In this document: piece after piece, positions 1 through 8,264 of the stretch | Numbering within the stretch: position 1 is the stretch's first letter | How the letters are laid out: every line of letters begins with the position of its first letter | DNA from: an uncultured Gemmiger sp. | GTDB lineage: Bacteria; Bacillota; Clostridia; Oscillospirales; Ruminococcaceae | Direction: 5' to 3' | DNA length: 45,082 nt | Assembly: GCA_944388135.1 (NCBI GenBank) | Contig: CALXHP010000011.1 | Location: 1-45,082, forward strand | Made by a program: the position numbers and the translations under genes | The notes under the pieces: generated by a model | Database searches by the model: none | The model's input: the letters and a program-made list of their open reading frames with translations, nothing else | Told to the model about the DNA's origin: nothing

Positions 1-19
1 TTCCTTTTGGCATAGCAAA

Positions 20-68
20 GCACCCCACTTGTTATTCAGTATACCATACTGTCTAACAAATGGGGTGC
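20..68. repeat. long imperfect inverted repeat (23-base arms, 3-base loop)
   Basis: The arms at 20-42 and 46-68 pair at 20 of 23 positions around the loop ACC. The outer 15 bases (GCACCCCACTTGTTA against TAACAAATGGGGTGC) and the inner six (CAGTAT/ATACTG) pair, with mismatches at one outer position and two adjacent middle positions. It lies just downstream of the ugd stop codon (105, minus strand) and has no clean T-run on either side, so it is not a textbook terminator. It may be a miniature repeat, a transposon end or a binding site. Confidence 0.7.
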
Positions 69-77
69 AGTTCAAAC

Positions 78-98
78 ATCCCACCGGGATTTTTGTTT
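78..98. terminator. weak terminator-like hairpin after ugd
   Basis: ATCCC-ACC-GGGAT at 78-90 is flanked by T-rich sequence (91-98) on the plus strand and by a shorter T-run when read on the minus strand. The stem is only five base pairs. It sits seven bases beyond the ugd stop, so it could end the ugd transcript. The plus-strand T-run is better, but no plus-strand gene is visible upstream. Confidence 0.3.
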
Positions 99-104
99 TG
101 GATC

Positions 105-1289
105 TCAGTCGCGGCTGTACAGGTCGCAGGTATAGATTTTTTCTTTTACGTCGGCCAGTTCCGGCGCGGCGCGGTTGGCCAGGATTACATCGCATTCCGC
201 CTTGAAGGCTTCCAGGTCCCGTTCCACCCGGTCCCCGCAGAAGGTATCTTCCTTCAGCATGGGCTCATAGATGACCAGCGGGGCGCCCTCCGCCCGCAGA
301 CGGCGCATGACCCCCTGGATGCTGGACTGGCGGAAGTTGTCGCTGCCCGCCTTCATGGTCAGGCGGTAGATGCCCACCGTGCGGGGTTTGCGGCGCAGCA
401 CCTGCTCGGCGATGAAGTCCATCCGGGTAGCGTTGGATTCCACAATGGCCTGGATCAGGTTCTGGGGCACATCGTTGTAGTTGGCCAGCAGCTGCTTGGT
501 GTCCTTGGGCAGGCAGTAACCGCCGTAGCCGAAGCTGGGATTGTTGTAATGGTCGCCGATGCGGGGGTCCAGGCAGACACCGTCGATGATGTCCCGGGTG
601 TTCAGCCCCCGCACCTGGGCGTAGGTGTCCAGTTCGTTGAAATAGGCCACCCGCAGCGCCAGATAGGTATTGGCAAACAGCTTGATGGCCTCGGCCTCGG
701 TGAGGCCGGGGAACAGGGTGGGGATCTCCTGCTTCAGGGCGCCCTGCTGCAGCAGCCGGGCAAAGGTATGGGCGCGTTCCGCCAGGGCCGCATCCCCCTC
801 CGGCACACCCACCACAATGCGGCTGGGGTAGAGATTGTCGTAGAGGGCATGGCCTTCCCGCAAAAATTCCGGGCTGAAAAGAATGTTGGGATTGTGGAAT
901 TTTTCCCGCACCGAACGGGTATACCCCACCGGCACGGTGGATTTGATGACCACCAGGGCCTGGGGGGCGTACCTGCCCGCCAGTTCCAGCACGGCCTCCA
1001 CGCTGGACGTGTCGAAATAGTTGGTGTGGGGGTCATAGTTGGTGGGGGTGGAGATCACCAGGATGTCCGCCCCTGTATAGGCAGCCGCCGCATCGGTGGT
1101 GGGATGCAGGTCCAGTTCCCGCTCGGCCAGGTACTGTTCGATCTCTTTGTCGGAGATGGGGCTCTTGCGCGCCTGCAGCATGGCCACCTTCTCCGGCAGG
1201 ATATCCACAGCCCAGACCTCGTTGTGCTGGGCCAGCAGCACGCTGATGCTCAGGCCCACATAGCCGGTACCGGCAACGGCGATTTTCAT
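105..1289 (-). CDS. ugd: UDP-glucose 6-dehydrogenase
   Basis: Oxidises UDP-glucose to UDP-glucuronate with two NAD+, a cytosolic step that feeds capsule, exopolysaccharide or glycolipid synthesis. The 394-residue protein starts with the Rossmann motif AGTGYVGLS (6-14), has the family's K203 in the helix [13 protein letters not shown], and carries the catalytic cysteine C259 in [10 protein letters not shown]. Its length fits the short HasB-like form rather than the longer 430-450 residue form. The ATG at 1289 is preceded by AAGGAG, and a promoter can be seen at 1322-1350. It is transcribed alone; the next gene on the same strand, the AraC regulator, is 72 bases upstream. No capsule glycosyltransferases are adjacent, although two glycosyltransferases lie at 13.2-16.1 kb. 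Family assignment is firm; the pathway it feeds is not visible. Confidence 0.95.
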   Translation of the reverse strand: MKIAVAGTGYVGLSISVLLAQHNEVWAVDILPEKVAMLQARKSPISDKEIEQYLAERELDLHPTTDAAAAYTGADILVISTPTNYDPHTNYFDTSSVEAVLELAGRYAPQALVVIKSTVPVGYTRSVREKFHNPNILFSPEFLREGHALYDNLYPSRIVVGVPEGDAALAERAHTFARLLQQGALKQEIPTLFPGLTEAEAIKLFANTYLALRVAYFNELDTYAQVRGLNTRDIIDGVCLDPRIGDHYNNPSFGYGGYCLPKDTKQLLANYNDVPQNLIQAIVESNATRMDFIAEQVLRRKPRTVGIYRLTMKAGSDNFRQSSIQGVMRRLRAEGAPLVIYEPMLKEDTFCGDRVERDLEAFKAECDVILANRAAPELADVKEKIYTCDLYSRD

Positions 1290-1321
1290 AGACAGGACTC
1301 CTTACAGAGGTATTTCAGTTC

Positions 1322-1350
1322 AGTATACCATGTTTTGCCCCATCCCGCAA
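1322..1350 (-). promoter_or_regulatory. promoter of ugd
   Basis: On the minus strand TTGCGG (plus 1345-1350) is followed after 17 bases by TATACT (plus 1322-1327), about 33 bases upstream of the ugd ATG. The 13-mer TTCAGTATACCAT that includes the -10 box (1319-1331) occurs again inside the hairpin at 35-47. Confidence 0.6.
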
Positions 1351-1361
1351 CCGGCCGGTCC

Positions 1362-2213
1362 TCACTCGCTCCGGCGGTCATCCTGCTTTTTCTGAACGGT
1401 GCGGCGGTACTCGATGGGGCTCATCCCTTCCAGCCGCCGGAAACTCTGGGAGAAATAGCTGGGGGAGCTGAACCCCACCAGCTCACTGATCTGGGTCAGG
1501 CTGTGGTCGGTGCTGGCCAGCAGCGCCTTGCTCTCGGTGATGCGGCGGCGCAGAAGATAGTTGATGGGGGAAATGTTGTATTCCTTCTGGAAGGCATGGG
1601 CCAGATAGTATTTGTTGATGTGGGTCACGGCAGCCAGCTGGTCCAGGGAGATACTTTCCCGGAAATTTTCGTCCAGATACCGTTTGGCGGCAGCGCATTC
1701 CTTGTTCCTGGAAGGTGCCCTGGTGGTGATGCGCAGGGATACCGACGCCATCCGCACCAGCTTGACCAGCAGCACTTCCAGAATATCCTGGCAGATCATC
1801 TCGCAGCCGTCCTCTTTGTTGTCCATCTCCCGCAAAAGCAGCCGGATCATATAGAGCAGATCCTCCCGCATATCGTGGCATTTGAGCATGGTGTAGCCCA
1901 GATTTTTCTGGTCAAAAAGGAACTCCACCCCTTCAATGCCCAGCACCACATACTCCAGCGGACTGGCCTGATAGCTCAGTTCGGTATGCTGTACCCGGGG
2001 GTTGACGATGATCAGATCGTCCGGCTCCACATTGTGGAGCGCCCCCTCAATGTTGAACTGGCCCCGGCCGTTGATGCAGTAAAACATCTCGCTGCAGGCG
2101 TGGGTGTGGGGCACCGAATGCCAGTCACCCCCGAAACGGCTCTTGCTGATATACAAAAGGCGCACGGCCTCCCGCGGGGGGACTTCCATATTCAGATCAT
2201 AGCGGGTATTCAT
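1362..2213 (-). CDS. AraC-family transcriptional regulator (cupin sensor + double HTH)
   Basis: A 283-residue DNA-binding regulator. The N-terminal half (about 15-110) is a cupin-like sugar-sensing domain with HTHACSEMFYCINGRG and a downstream VNPRVQHTELS strand. The C-terminal part (about 180-275) has the two helix-turn-helix units of the family, with ISLDQLAAVTHINKYYLAHAFQ and the signature ISELVGFSSPSYFSQSFRR. The ATG at 2213 has a strong AAGGAGGG site. The gene is divergent from the glycan transporter/phosphorylase operon that starts at 2631, the usual arrangement for an activator of such an operon, and the shared region has four TTTTGCGC-like boxes. Control of that operon is inferred from position; the ligand is unknown, a galacto-N-biose-type disaccharide being a reasonable guess. 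Confidence 0.93.
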   Translation of the reverse strand: MNTRYDLNMEVPPREAVRLLYISKSRFGGDWHSVPHTHACSEMFYCINGRGQFNIEGALHNVEPDDLIIVNPRVQHTELSYQASPLEYVVLGIEGVEFLFDQKNLGYTMLKCHDMREDLLYMIRLLLREMDNKEDGCEMICQDILEVLLVKLVRMASVSLRITTRAPSRNKECAAAKRYLDENFRESISLDQLAAVTHINKYYLAHAFQKEYNISPINYLLRRRITESKALLASTDHSLTQISELVGFSSPSYFSQSFRRLEGMSPIEYRRTVQKKQDDRRSE

Positions 2214-2630
2214 GGCAGCGCCCTCCTTCAGCGCAAAATGTATAAATTATGCAACAATTTGAATAAAATTTTACAGATATACAAAAAGAGCAGAACAATT
2301 TTTCTTTATTATAGCGGCCCGCTGCCTGTTTGACAAGCACCCGCAGCCCACTTTTTCTCTTTTTCGTCTTTTTTCGAAAAAACGTCAAAAAAATTCGATT
2401 TTTGCGGCGCATGCGCAAAATAGATAAGAAAAGCACGGCAAATTTGGGCAGATTTTTTCAGAATCTTGTTCTGTGGTTAATTTTGCGCAAGATAAAGCAA
2501 TATTTCTAAACAGTTACTCAAGAAAGGCCCTGTCGGACCGGGGCGGAAAACGGTATGATAGAGATGTCAACAGGGGCCCCCGCGAGGTCGGGGCCACCCA
2601 CCCCGTTTCTGAAGAAGGAGGAAACACACT
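2214..2630. other. 417-base divergent control region (AraC regulator / glycan operon)
   Basis: AT-rich compared with its surroundings from 2235 to 2520. It holds four TTTTGCGC-like boxes (listed separately), a weak plus-strand promoter candidate (TGTCGG at 2531-2536, 17 bases, TATGAT at 2554-2559) whose poor -35 box would suit an activator-dependent promoter, and a small stem GGCCCC...GGGGCC around 2573-2594 in the 5' leader. The binding-protein gene has AAGGAGG at 2615-2621, nine bases before its ATG. I see no gene here. Confidence 0.6.
2231..2488. promoter_or_regulatory. four TTTTGCGC-like boxes, candidate AraC operators
   Basis: GCGCAAAA at 2231-2238 (minus-strand TTTTGCGC), TTTTGCGG at 2400-2407, GCGCAAAA at 2413-2420 and TTTTGCGC at 2481-2488. 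The middle two form an inverted repeat (TTTTGCG at 2400-2406, CGCAAAA at 2414-2420). Three are exact 8-mers. The first lies just upstream of the regulator's ribosome site and the last about 66 bases upstream of the candidate -10 box of the operon. That they bind the adjacent AraC protein is inference. Confidence 0.5.
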
Positions 2631-3989
2631 ATGAAGAAAGTCATTTCCCTGGCGTTGGCCGCCAGCATGGCGCTTTCCCTGGCCGCCTGCGGCGGTGCAG
2701 GTTCCAGCTCTGCTGCCACCGACAGTGCCGCAGCCACCGGCGAGGGTGCCGCTGCCGCCGAAGCCACCACCATCAAGGTCGCGGCCATTGAGACCGCCTA
2801 CGGCACCGAGATGTGGCAGAAGGTCGCCGACGCCTTCACCGCCCAGACCGGCATCAACGTGGAGCTGACCACCGACAAGAATCTGGAAGATGTGATCGGA
2901 CCCTCGATGCAGGGCGGCGACTACCCCGACGTGATCCATCTGGCCACCGGCCGTGAGGCAGCCCTCACCGAGCAGTTCATCAAGGGCAACCTGATTGCCG
3001 ACATCACCGACGTGCTGAGCATGAACGTGCCCGGCGAGGATGTGAAGGTCAGCGACAAGATCGCCGGCGGCTTCACCGAGACTTCCCTGACCAACCCCTA
3101 CAATGACGGCAAGACCTACCTGGCCCCCATGTTCTACAGCCCCTGCGGCCTGTTCTACAACGCCGGCCTGCTGAAGGAAAAGGGCTGGGAAGTGCCCACC
3201 ACCTGGGATGAAATGTGGGAACTGGGCGACAAAGCCCTGGAAGAGGGCATCTACCTCTTTACTTACCCCACCACCGGTTACTTTGACGCCTTCTTCTATG
3301 CCCTGATGTACTCTACCGGCGGCCCCGAGTTCTTTGAGAAAGCCACCCACTACGAGGAAGGCATCTGGGACACCCCCGAAGCACAGACCTGCTTTGACAT
3401 CGTGACCAAGCTGGCCCAGTACACCAACCCCATCACCCCGGCCCAGGCCAACGATCAGGACTTCACCCAGAACCAGCAGCTGGTGCTGGACAACAAGGCG
3501 ATCTTTATGCCCAACGGCACCTGGATCGTGGGCGAGATGGCCGAAGCGCCCCGCGCCGACGGTTTTGAGTGGGGCATGACCGCTCTGCCCGCCGTTTCTG
3601 AGGGCGGCGACCGTTACAGCTACACCTGGTTTGAGCAGTGCTGGATCCCCTCCGGCGCCGAACACCAGGATGCCGCCAAGCAGTTCATCGCCTTCCTCTA
3701 CAGCGATACTGCCTGCCAGATCTTTGCCGAGTCCGGCGCCATCCAGCCCGTGCTGGGCATCGCCGACACCCTGGAAGGCGACAACAAGCTCTTCTACTCC
3801 ATTTACGACAACGGCGCGAAAGCCGCTATGGGCAACTTTGCCGCCTTCACCGCCATCCCCGGCGTGGAAGTCCGCACCGCTTTCTTTGATCCCGTCAACT
3901 CCCTGGTCTCCGGTTCCATCACCGAACAGCAGTGGATCGACGGCGTCAAGTCCGCCAGCGATCAGATGCGCGCCAACATCATCGAGTAA
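2631..3989 (+). CDS. sugar ABC transporter substrate-binding lipoprotein (CUT1, SBP_bac_1)
   Basis: An extracellular lipoprotein of 452 residues that captures the oligosaccharide for the two permeases encoded next. The signal peptide ends in the Lipobox LAAC with the lipid-carrying cysteine at residue 20, followed by a Ser/Ala-rich linker (about 21-45) and a family 1 binding fold (LVLDNKAIFMPNGTWIVGEM, near residues 285-305, is typical). It opens the operon with the GH112 phosphorylase and N-acetylhexosamine kinase, so galacto-N-biose and/or lacto-N-biose I is the likely ligand, by analogy with the bifidobacterial GNB/LNB binding protein. Specificity is inferred from context only. A terminator-like hairpin follows the stop codon, so this gene may be expressed more strongly than the permeases. 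Confidence 0.92.
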   Translation: MKKVISLALAASMALSLAACGGAGSSSAATDSAAATGEGAAAAEATTIKVAAIETAYGTEMWQKVADAFTAQTGINVELTTDKNLEDVIGPSMQGGDYPDVIHLATGREAALTEQFIKGNLIADITDVLSMNVPGEDVKVSDKIAGGFTETSLTNPYNDGKTYLAPMFYSPCGLFYNAGLLKEKGWEVPTTWDEMWELGDKALEEGIYLFTYPTTGYFDAFFYALMYSTGGPEFFEKATHYEEGIWDTPEAQTCFDIVTKLAQYTNPITPAQANDQDFTQNQQLVLDNKAIFMPNGTWIVGEMAEAPRADGFEWGMTALPAVSEGGDRYSYTWFEQCWIPSGAEHQDAAKQFIAFLYSDTACQIFAESGAIQPVLGIADTLEGDNKLFYSIYDNGAKAAMGNFAAFTAIPGVEVRTAFFDPVNSLVSGSITEQQWIDGVKSASDQMRANIIE

Positions 3990-4001
3990 TTTCAGCAAAC
4001 A

Positions 4002-4031
4002 GCGGGGGCGCGCCTGTGCCCCCGCCTTTTT
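4002..4031 (+). terminator. intra-operon terminator/attenuator after the binding-protein gene
   Basis: GCGGGGGC (4002-4009) pairs perfectly with GCCCCCGC (4018-4025) and is followed by CTTTTT. It sits between the binding protein and the first permease. Partial termination or 3'-end protection here is a common way to make binding protein in excess; which of the two applies cannot be told from sequence. Confidence 0.7.
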
Positions 4032-4058
4032 CGTATCGCGAAAGGAGCGGTTGTTCCT

Positions 4059-4943
4059 ATGAATAAAAACAAGGGCCGCAGCCGGTTTCTGGTGCTCTGC
4101 CTGGCACCGGCCACCATCCTGTTTTTCGTATTTATGATCATCCCCACCCTCAACGTCTTCCGGATGTCGCTGTTTGAGCGGGGCGCCTACTCCCCCAACG
4201 AGACCTTTGTGGGGCTGAAAAACTTCCAGATGCTCATTACCGACACCCAGTTCATCCGGTCCATGCAGAACATGATCCTGCTGGTGGTCATCGTCACCAT
4301 CATCACCTTCGGGTTTGCCCTGGTCTTCGCGGCCATCCTCACCCGCGAAAAGATCAAAGGCCAGAACTTCTTCCGCATCGTTTTCTACATCCCCAACATC
4401 CTGTCTGTCGTCGTCATCGCCGGTATCTTCTCGGCCATCTACAAGCCGGAAAACGGCATGCTCAACAGCATCATCGGCCTTTTCACCACCATGACCGACC
4501 CCATCCTCTGGAAGGGCGAGACCCTGGTCATCCCCTCCCTGATCATCGCCATGGTCTGGCAGGCCATCGGCTACTACATGGTCATGTATATGGCCTCCAT
4601 GTCCGCCGTGCCGGAAAGCCTGTATGAAAGCGCCAACCTGGACGGTGCCGGCCGGGTGACCCAGTTCTTCCAGATCACCATTCCCCTGATCTGGACCAAC
4701 ATCCGCACCACCCTGACCTTCTTCATCATCTCCACCATCAACATGGCGTTCCTGTTCGTCAAGGCGATGACCAGCGGCGGCCCCAACGGCGCCTCCGACG
4801 TTGCCCTGAACTACATGTACAGCCAGAAAGACGCCGGCCTCTACGGCTACAGCATGGCCATCGGCGTCGTGATCTTCCTGTTCTCCTTCGCGCTGTCGGC
4901 CATCGTCAACAAGGCCACCGACCGCGAGCCGCTGGAATTTTAA
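4059..4943 (+). CDS. sugar ABC transporter permease (MalF/UgpA type)
   Basis: One of two membrane channel subunits of the glycan importer. The 294-residue protein has six predicted membrane segments, starting with LAPATILFFVFMIIPTLNVF, and the BPD_transp_1 EAA loop at about 188-210 (ESANLDGAGRV, then ITIPLIW), the contact site for the cytoplasmic ATPase. The start ATG at 4059 follows AAAGGAG. It pairs with the next gene 12 bases downstream. No ATPase gene is in this operon, so a shared MsmX/UgpC-type ATPase must serve it; the one at 35852-36958 is a candidate. Confidence 0.92.
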   Translation: MNKNKGRSRFLVLCLAPATILFFVFMIIPTLNVFRMSLFERGAYSPNETFVGLKNFQMLITDTQFIRSMQNMILLVVIVTIITFGFALVFAAILTREKIKGQNFFRIVFYIPNILSVVVIAGIFSAIYKPENGMLNSIIGLFTTMTDPILWKGETLVIPSLIIAMVWQAIGYYMVMYMASMSAVPESLYESANLDGAGRVTQFFQITIPLIWTNIRTTLTFFIISTINMAFLFVKAMTSGGPNGASDVALNYMYSQKDAGLYGYSMAIGVVIFLFSFALSAIVNKATDREPLEF

Positions 4944-4955
4944 GGAGGGGCAACC

Positions 4956-5846
4956 ATGCAAGAAAAAACATCCTCCCGTTCGGGCGAACGGCTGTATATG
5001 GCGTTCATCTACCTGGTCCTGGCTTTGCTGGCCATCAGCATCCTGGTGCCGGTGGCCTGGGTATTCATGGCGTCCATCAAACAGAATTCGGAATTGTACG
5101 GCAACCCCTGGGCCCTGCCCGCCGGCTTCTACTGGCAGAACTTTGTGGAAGCCTGGAACGGCGCCAAGATGGGCTCCTACATGCTCAACTCGGTGATCGT
5201 CACCGCCCTGGCCCTGGTGCTTCTGCTCATCATCGCCCTGCCCGCCGCCTACTGCCTGGCCCGCTTCAAATTCGTGGGGCAGAAGCTGCTCCACACCCTC
5301 TTCATGGCGGGGCTGTTCATCAACGTGAACTACATCGTGGTCCCCATCTTCCTGATGCTGCGGGACGGCGACAACTGGCTGAAAAACCTCACCGGCACCA
5401 GCTTTCTGCTGAACAACCTCTTCGTGCTGGCGGTGGTCTATGCGGCCACGGCCCTGCCCTTCACCATCTATCTGCTGTCGGGCTACTTTGCCACCCTGGC
5501 CCATGACTACGAGGAAGCCGCCTACATCGACGGTGCAGGCTACGGCACCACCATGGTGCGGATCATCTTCCCCATGGCGAAGCCCAGCATCATCACCATC
5601 ATCCTCTTCAACTTCCTCTCCTTCTGGAATGAGTACATCATTTCCATGACGCTGATGAGCTCCACCAGCGCGCCCCGCACCCTGCCGGTGGGCCTGCTGA
5701 ACCTGATGCAGGCCCAGCAGAGCGCCGCCCAGTACGGCACCATGTATGCCGGTCTGGTACTGGTCATGCTGCCCACCCTCATCCTCTACATCTGCGTGCA
5801 GAAACAGCTGACCCAGGGCATGACCGTGGGCGGCCTGAAAGGCTAA
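4956..5846 (+). CDS. sugar ABC transporter permease (MalG/UgpE type)
   Basis: Second channel subunit, 296 residues, six predicted membrane segments with the first at about 14-38. The EAA loop is EEAAYIDGAGYG followed by IIFPMAKP at about 187-210. It follows the first permease after 12 bases, with AAGGAGG before the ATG, and precedes a small membrane protein by 9 bases. MalG-type partners in this position contact the ATPase together with the MalF-type subunit. Substrate assignment rests on the phosphorylase and kinase downstream. Confidence 0.92.
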   Translation: MQEKTSSRSGERLYMAFIYLVLALLAISILVPVAWVFMASIKQNSELYGNPWALPAGFYWQNFVEAWNGAKMGSYMLNSVIVTALALVLLLIIALPAAYCLARFKFVGQKLLHTLFMAGLFINVNYIVVPIFLMLRDGDNWLKNLTGTSFLLNNLFVLAVVYAATALPFTIYLLSGYFATLAHDYEEAAYIDGAGYGTTMVRIIFPMAKPSIITIILFNFLSFWNEYIISMTLMSSTSAPRTLPVGLLNLMQAQQSAAQYGTMYAGLVLVMLPTLILYICVQKQLTQGMTVGGLKG

Positions 5847-5855
5847 GGTGATCTT

Positions 5856-6062
5856 ATGGCATTCTGGAAAGAACATCCCGCTCTGCGCATTGTACTGATC
5901 GCAGCGCTGTTTGTGTTGGCCCTGGTCCTGATCATCGCCGGTTGGACCATGACCGGTGAACTGGCCGGTCTGGGCATTATGATTCTGGGCGTTGCCCTGC
6001 TGCTGGCCGCACTGGCCATCTACAATACGCCGTTTGCAGACGGCAAATCGGGAAAGAAATAA
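5856..6062 (+). CDS. small two-helix membrane protein, DUF6903-like
   Basis: A 68-residue protein with two hydrophobic helices (about 10-29 and 33-55) and a short charged C-terminus (DGKSGKK). I recognise it, with moderate confidence, as the DUF6903 type of small membrane protein found beside CUT1 sugar permeases in Clostridia. The ATG at 5856 has AAGGTGAT before it. It lies between the second permease (9 bases) and the phosphorylase (16 bases) and is clearly co-transcribed. Role unknown; a small accessory subunit of the transporter is a guess from position. It would be easily missed because long overlapping frames run through it on both strands. Confidence 0.8.
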   Translation: MAFWKEHPALRIVLIAALFVLALVLIIAGWTMTGELAGLGIMILGVALLLAALAIYNTPFADGKSGKK

Positions 6063-6078
6063 GAAAGGGAGAATCACC

Positions 6079-8250
6079 ATGCAGGATTCCAAGCCCCGCG
6101 GTCGCGTCACCATCCCCACCGACATCGACGTGATCCCCCAGACCAAAGAACTGTTGGCGCGCTGGGGCGCCGACGCCATCCGTGACTGTGACGGCACCGA
6201 CTTTCCCCAGGAGCTGAAAGACACCGGCGCCAAGGTCTACGCCACCTACTACACCACCCGCAAGGACAACGCCTGGGCCAAGGCCAACCCCGACGAAGTG
6301 CAGCAGTGCTACATCATGACGGCCTTCTACACCGCCGCCGAGGGGCCGCTCGCCATCCCCCTGATGAAGGGCATCAGCCCCGAGCTCATGCAGCCCAACA
6401 CCCGGGACGACATCACCCGCTGGTGGGAGGTGGTGGACCGCACCACCGGTGAGCCCATTCCTGCCGCTGCCTGGCGCTATGACGAATCCACCGGCTGTGT
6501 GGTGATCGACAAGCCCGTGGCCTACCACGAGTACACCGTCAGCTTCCTGGCCTACCTGATCTGGGACCCCGTGCATATGTACAACGCCGTGGTCAACGAC
6601 TGGAAGGACTTTGAGCACCAGATCACCTTCGACGTGCGCCAGCCCAAGACCCACAAGTATTCCATGGAGCGGCTGCGCAAATTTATCACCGAGCACCCCT
6701 ATGTGAACGTCATCCGGTACACCACCTTCTTCCACCAGTTCACCCTGATGTTCGACGAGCTGAAGCGGGAAAAGTACGTGGACTGGTACGGCTATTCCGC
6801 CAGCGTCAGCCCCTACATTCTCCAGCAATTTGAGGAAGAGGTCGGTTACAAATTCCGCCCCGAGTTCATCATCGACCAGGGCTACTACAACAACCAGTAC
6901 CGGGTGCCCAGCAAGGAGTACAAGGACTTCCAGGCCTTCCAGCGCCGGGAGGTGGCGAAACTCGTGCGGGAGATGACCGACATCACCCACGAGTACGGCA
7001 AGGAAGCCATGATGTTCCTGGGCGACCACTGGATCGGCACCGAGCCCTTCATGCCGGAATTCCAGCAGGCCGGTGTGGACGCCGTGGTGGGCAGCGTGGG
7101 CAACGGTTCCACCCTGCGGCTCATCTCTGACATCAAGGGCGTCAAGTACACCGAGGGGCGCTTCCTGCCCTACTTCTTCCCCGATACCTTCCACGAAGGC
7201 GGCGATCCCGTCCGGGAAGCCAAGGAGAACTGGGTCACCGCCCGCCGGGCCATCCTGCGCAGCCCCATCGACCGCATCGGCTACGGCGGCTACCTGAAAC
7301 TGGCCTGTCAGTTTCCCGACTTCCTCGACTATGTGGAGAGCGTCTGCAACGAGTTCCGGGAACTCTATGAGAACATCAAGGGCACCACCCCCTACTGCGT
7401 GAAAACGGTGGCGGTGCTGAACTGCTGGGGCAAGATGCGCGCCTGGGGCTGCCACATGGTGCATCACGCCCTCTACCAGAAGCAGAACTACAGCTATGCC
7501 GGCGTCATCGAGGCACTGTCCGGTGCCCCCTTTGATGTAAAATTCATCAGCTTTGACGACATCAAGGCGGATCCTCACGTGCTGGATTCTATCGACGTGG
7601 TCATCAACGTGGGCGACGGCGACACCGCCCACACCGGCGGCAAGGTCTGGGAGGACCCCGAAATTGCCGCAGCCGTCAAGGGCTTTGTCTACCGGGGCGG
7701 CGGCCTCATCGGCGTAGGTGAGCCTGGCGGCCACCAGTACCAGGGCCGCTATCTCCAGCTGGCCGCACCCCTGGGCGTGGAGAAGGAGACCGGCTTCACC
7801 CTGAACTACGACAAGTACAACTGGGAGGAGCACCGGGATCACTTCATCCTGGCGGACTGCCCCGACCACGATGTGGACTTCGGCGAGGGCAAGAAGAGCA
7901 TCTACGCTTTTGAGGGCACCGACATCCTGATCCAGCGGGAGAAGGAAGTCCAGATGGCCGCCCACGACTACGGCCAGGGCCGCGGCGTCTACATCAGCGG
8001 CCTGCCCTACAGCTTTATCAACAACCGGGTACTCTACCGGGCCATCCTCTGGGCGTCCCACGCCGAGGAGGAACTGCACACCTGGTTCTCCACCAACTGC
8101 AACGTGGAAGTCCACGCCTATGTAAAGAACGGCAAGTACTGCGTGGTCAACAACACCTATGAGCCCCAGGACACCACCGTCTACCGGGGCGACGGTTCCA
8201 GCTTCGACCTGCATCTGGATGCCAACGAGATCCGCTGGTATGAGATCTGA
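6079..8250 (+). CDS. lnpA: 1,3-beta-galactosyl-N-acetylhexosamine phosphorylase (GH112)
   Basis: Cytosolic enzyme that splits galacto-N-biose or lacto-N-biose I with phosphate into galactose 1-phosphate and GalNAc or GlcNAc. The 723-residue protein matches the GH112 family along its length (GRVTIPTDIDVIPQTKELLA near the start; MFLGDHWIGTEPFMPEF in the middle). The aspartate of GDHWIG is residue 316, which I align with the catalytic acid Asp313 of the Bifidobacterium longum enzyme. The C-terminal part has the glutamine-amidotransferase-like and beta domains of the family. The ATG at 6079 follows AAAGGGAGA; an upstream in-frame start at 5992 would overlap the preceding gene and has no ribosome site. 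The kinase gene follows after 14 bases. GNB versus LNB preference cannot be decided here. Confidence 0.96.
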   Translation: MQDSKPRGRVTIPTDIDVIPQTKELLARWGADAIRDCDGTDFPQELKDTGAKVYATYYTTRKDNAWAKANPDEVQQCYIMTAFYTAAEGPLAIPLMKGISPELMQPNTRDDITRWWEVVDRTTGEPIPAAAWRYDESTGCVVIDKPVAYHEYTVSFLAYLIWDPVHMYNAVVNDWKDFEHQITFDVRQPKTHKYSMERLRKFITEHPYVNVIRYTTFFHQFTLMFDELKREKYVDWYGYSASVSPYILQQFEEEVGYKFRPEFIIDQGYYNNQYRVPSKEYKDFQAFQRREVAKLVREMTDITHEYGKEAMMFLGDHWIGTEPFMPEFQQAGVDAVVGSVGNGSTLRLISDIKGVKYTEGRFLPYFFPDTFHEGGDPVREAKENWVTARRAILRSPIDRIGYGGYLKLACQFPDFLDYVESVCNEFRELYENIKGTTPYCVKTVAVLNCWGKMRAWGCHMVHHALYQKQNYSYAGVIEALSGAPFDVKFISFDDIKADPHVLDSIDVVINVGDGDTAHTGGKVWEDPEIAAAVKGFVYRGGGLIGVGEPGGHQYQGRYLQLAAPLGVEKETGFTLNYDKYNWEEHRDHFILADCPDHDVDFGEGKKSIYAFEGTDILIQREKEVQMAAHDYGQGRGVYISGLPYSFINNRVLYRAILWASHAEEELHTWFSTNCNVEVHAYVKNGKYCVVNNTYEPQDTTVYRGDGSSFDLHLDANEIRWYEI

Positions 8251-8264
8251 GGGGGAAATATTCT

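Noticed and set aside
2573-2594. 5' leader stem of the glycan binding-protein mRNA as a riboswitch
   Set aside because: Only a six-base stem with no surrounding conserved core of any class that I know.
5992-6078. N-terminal extension of the GH112 phosphorylase
   Set aside because: It overlaps the small membrane-protein gene, has no ribosome site, and the ATG at 6079 fits the family start and has AAAGGGAGA.
2514-6233. Minus-strand open frame of 1239 codons
   Set aside because: Antisense to the glycan importer genes, with shadow-frame composition and no domain that I recognise.
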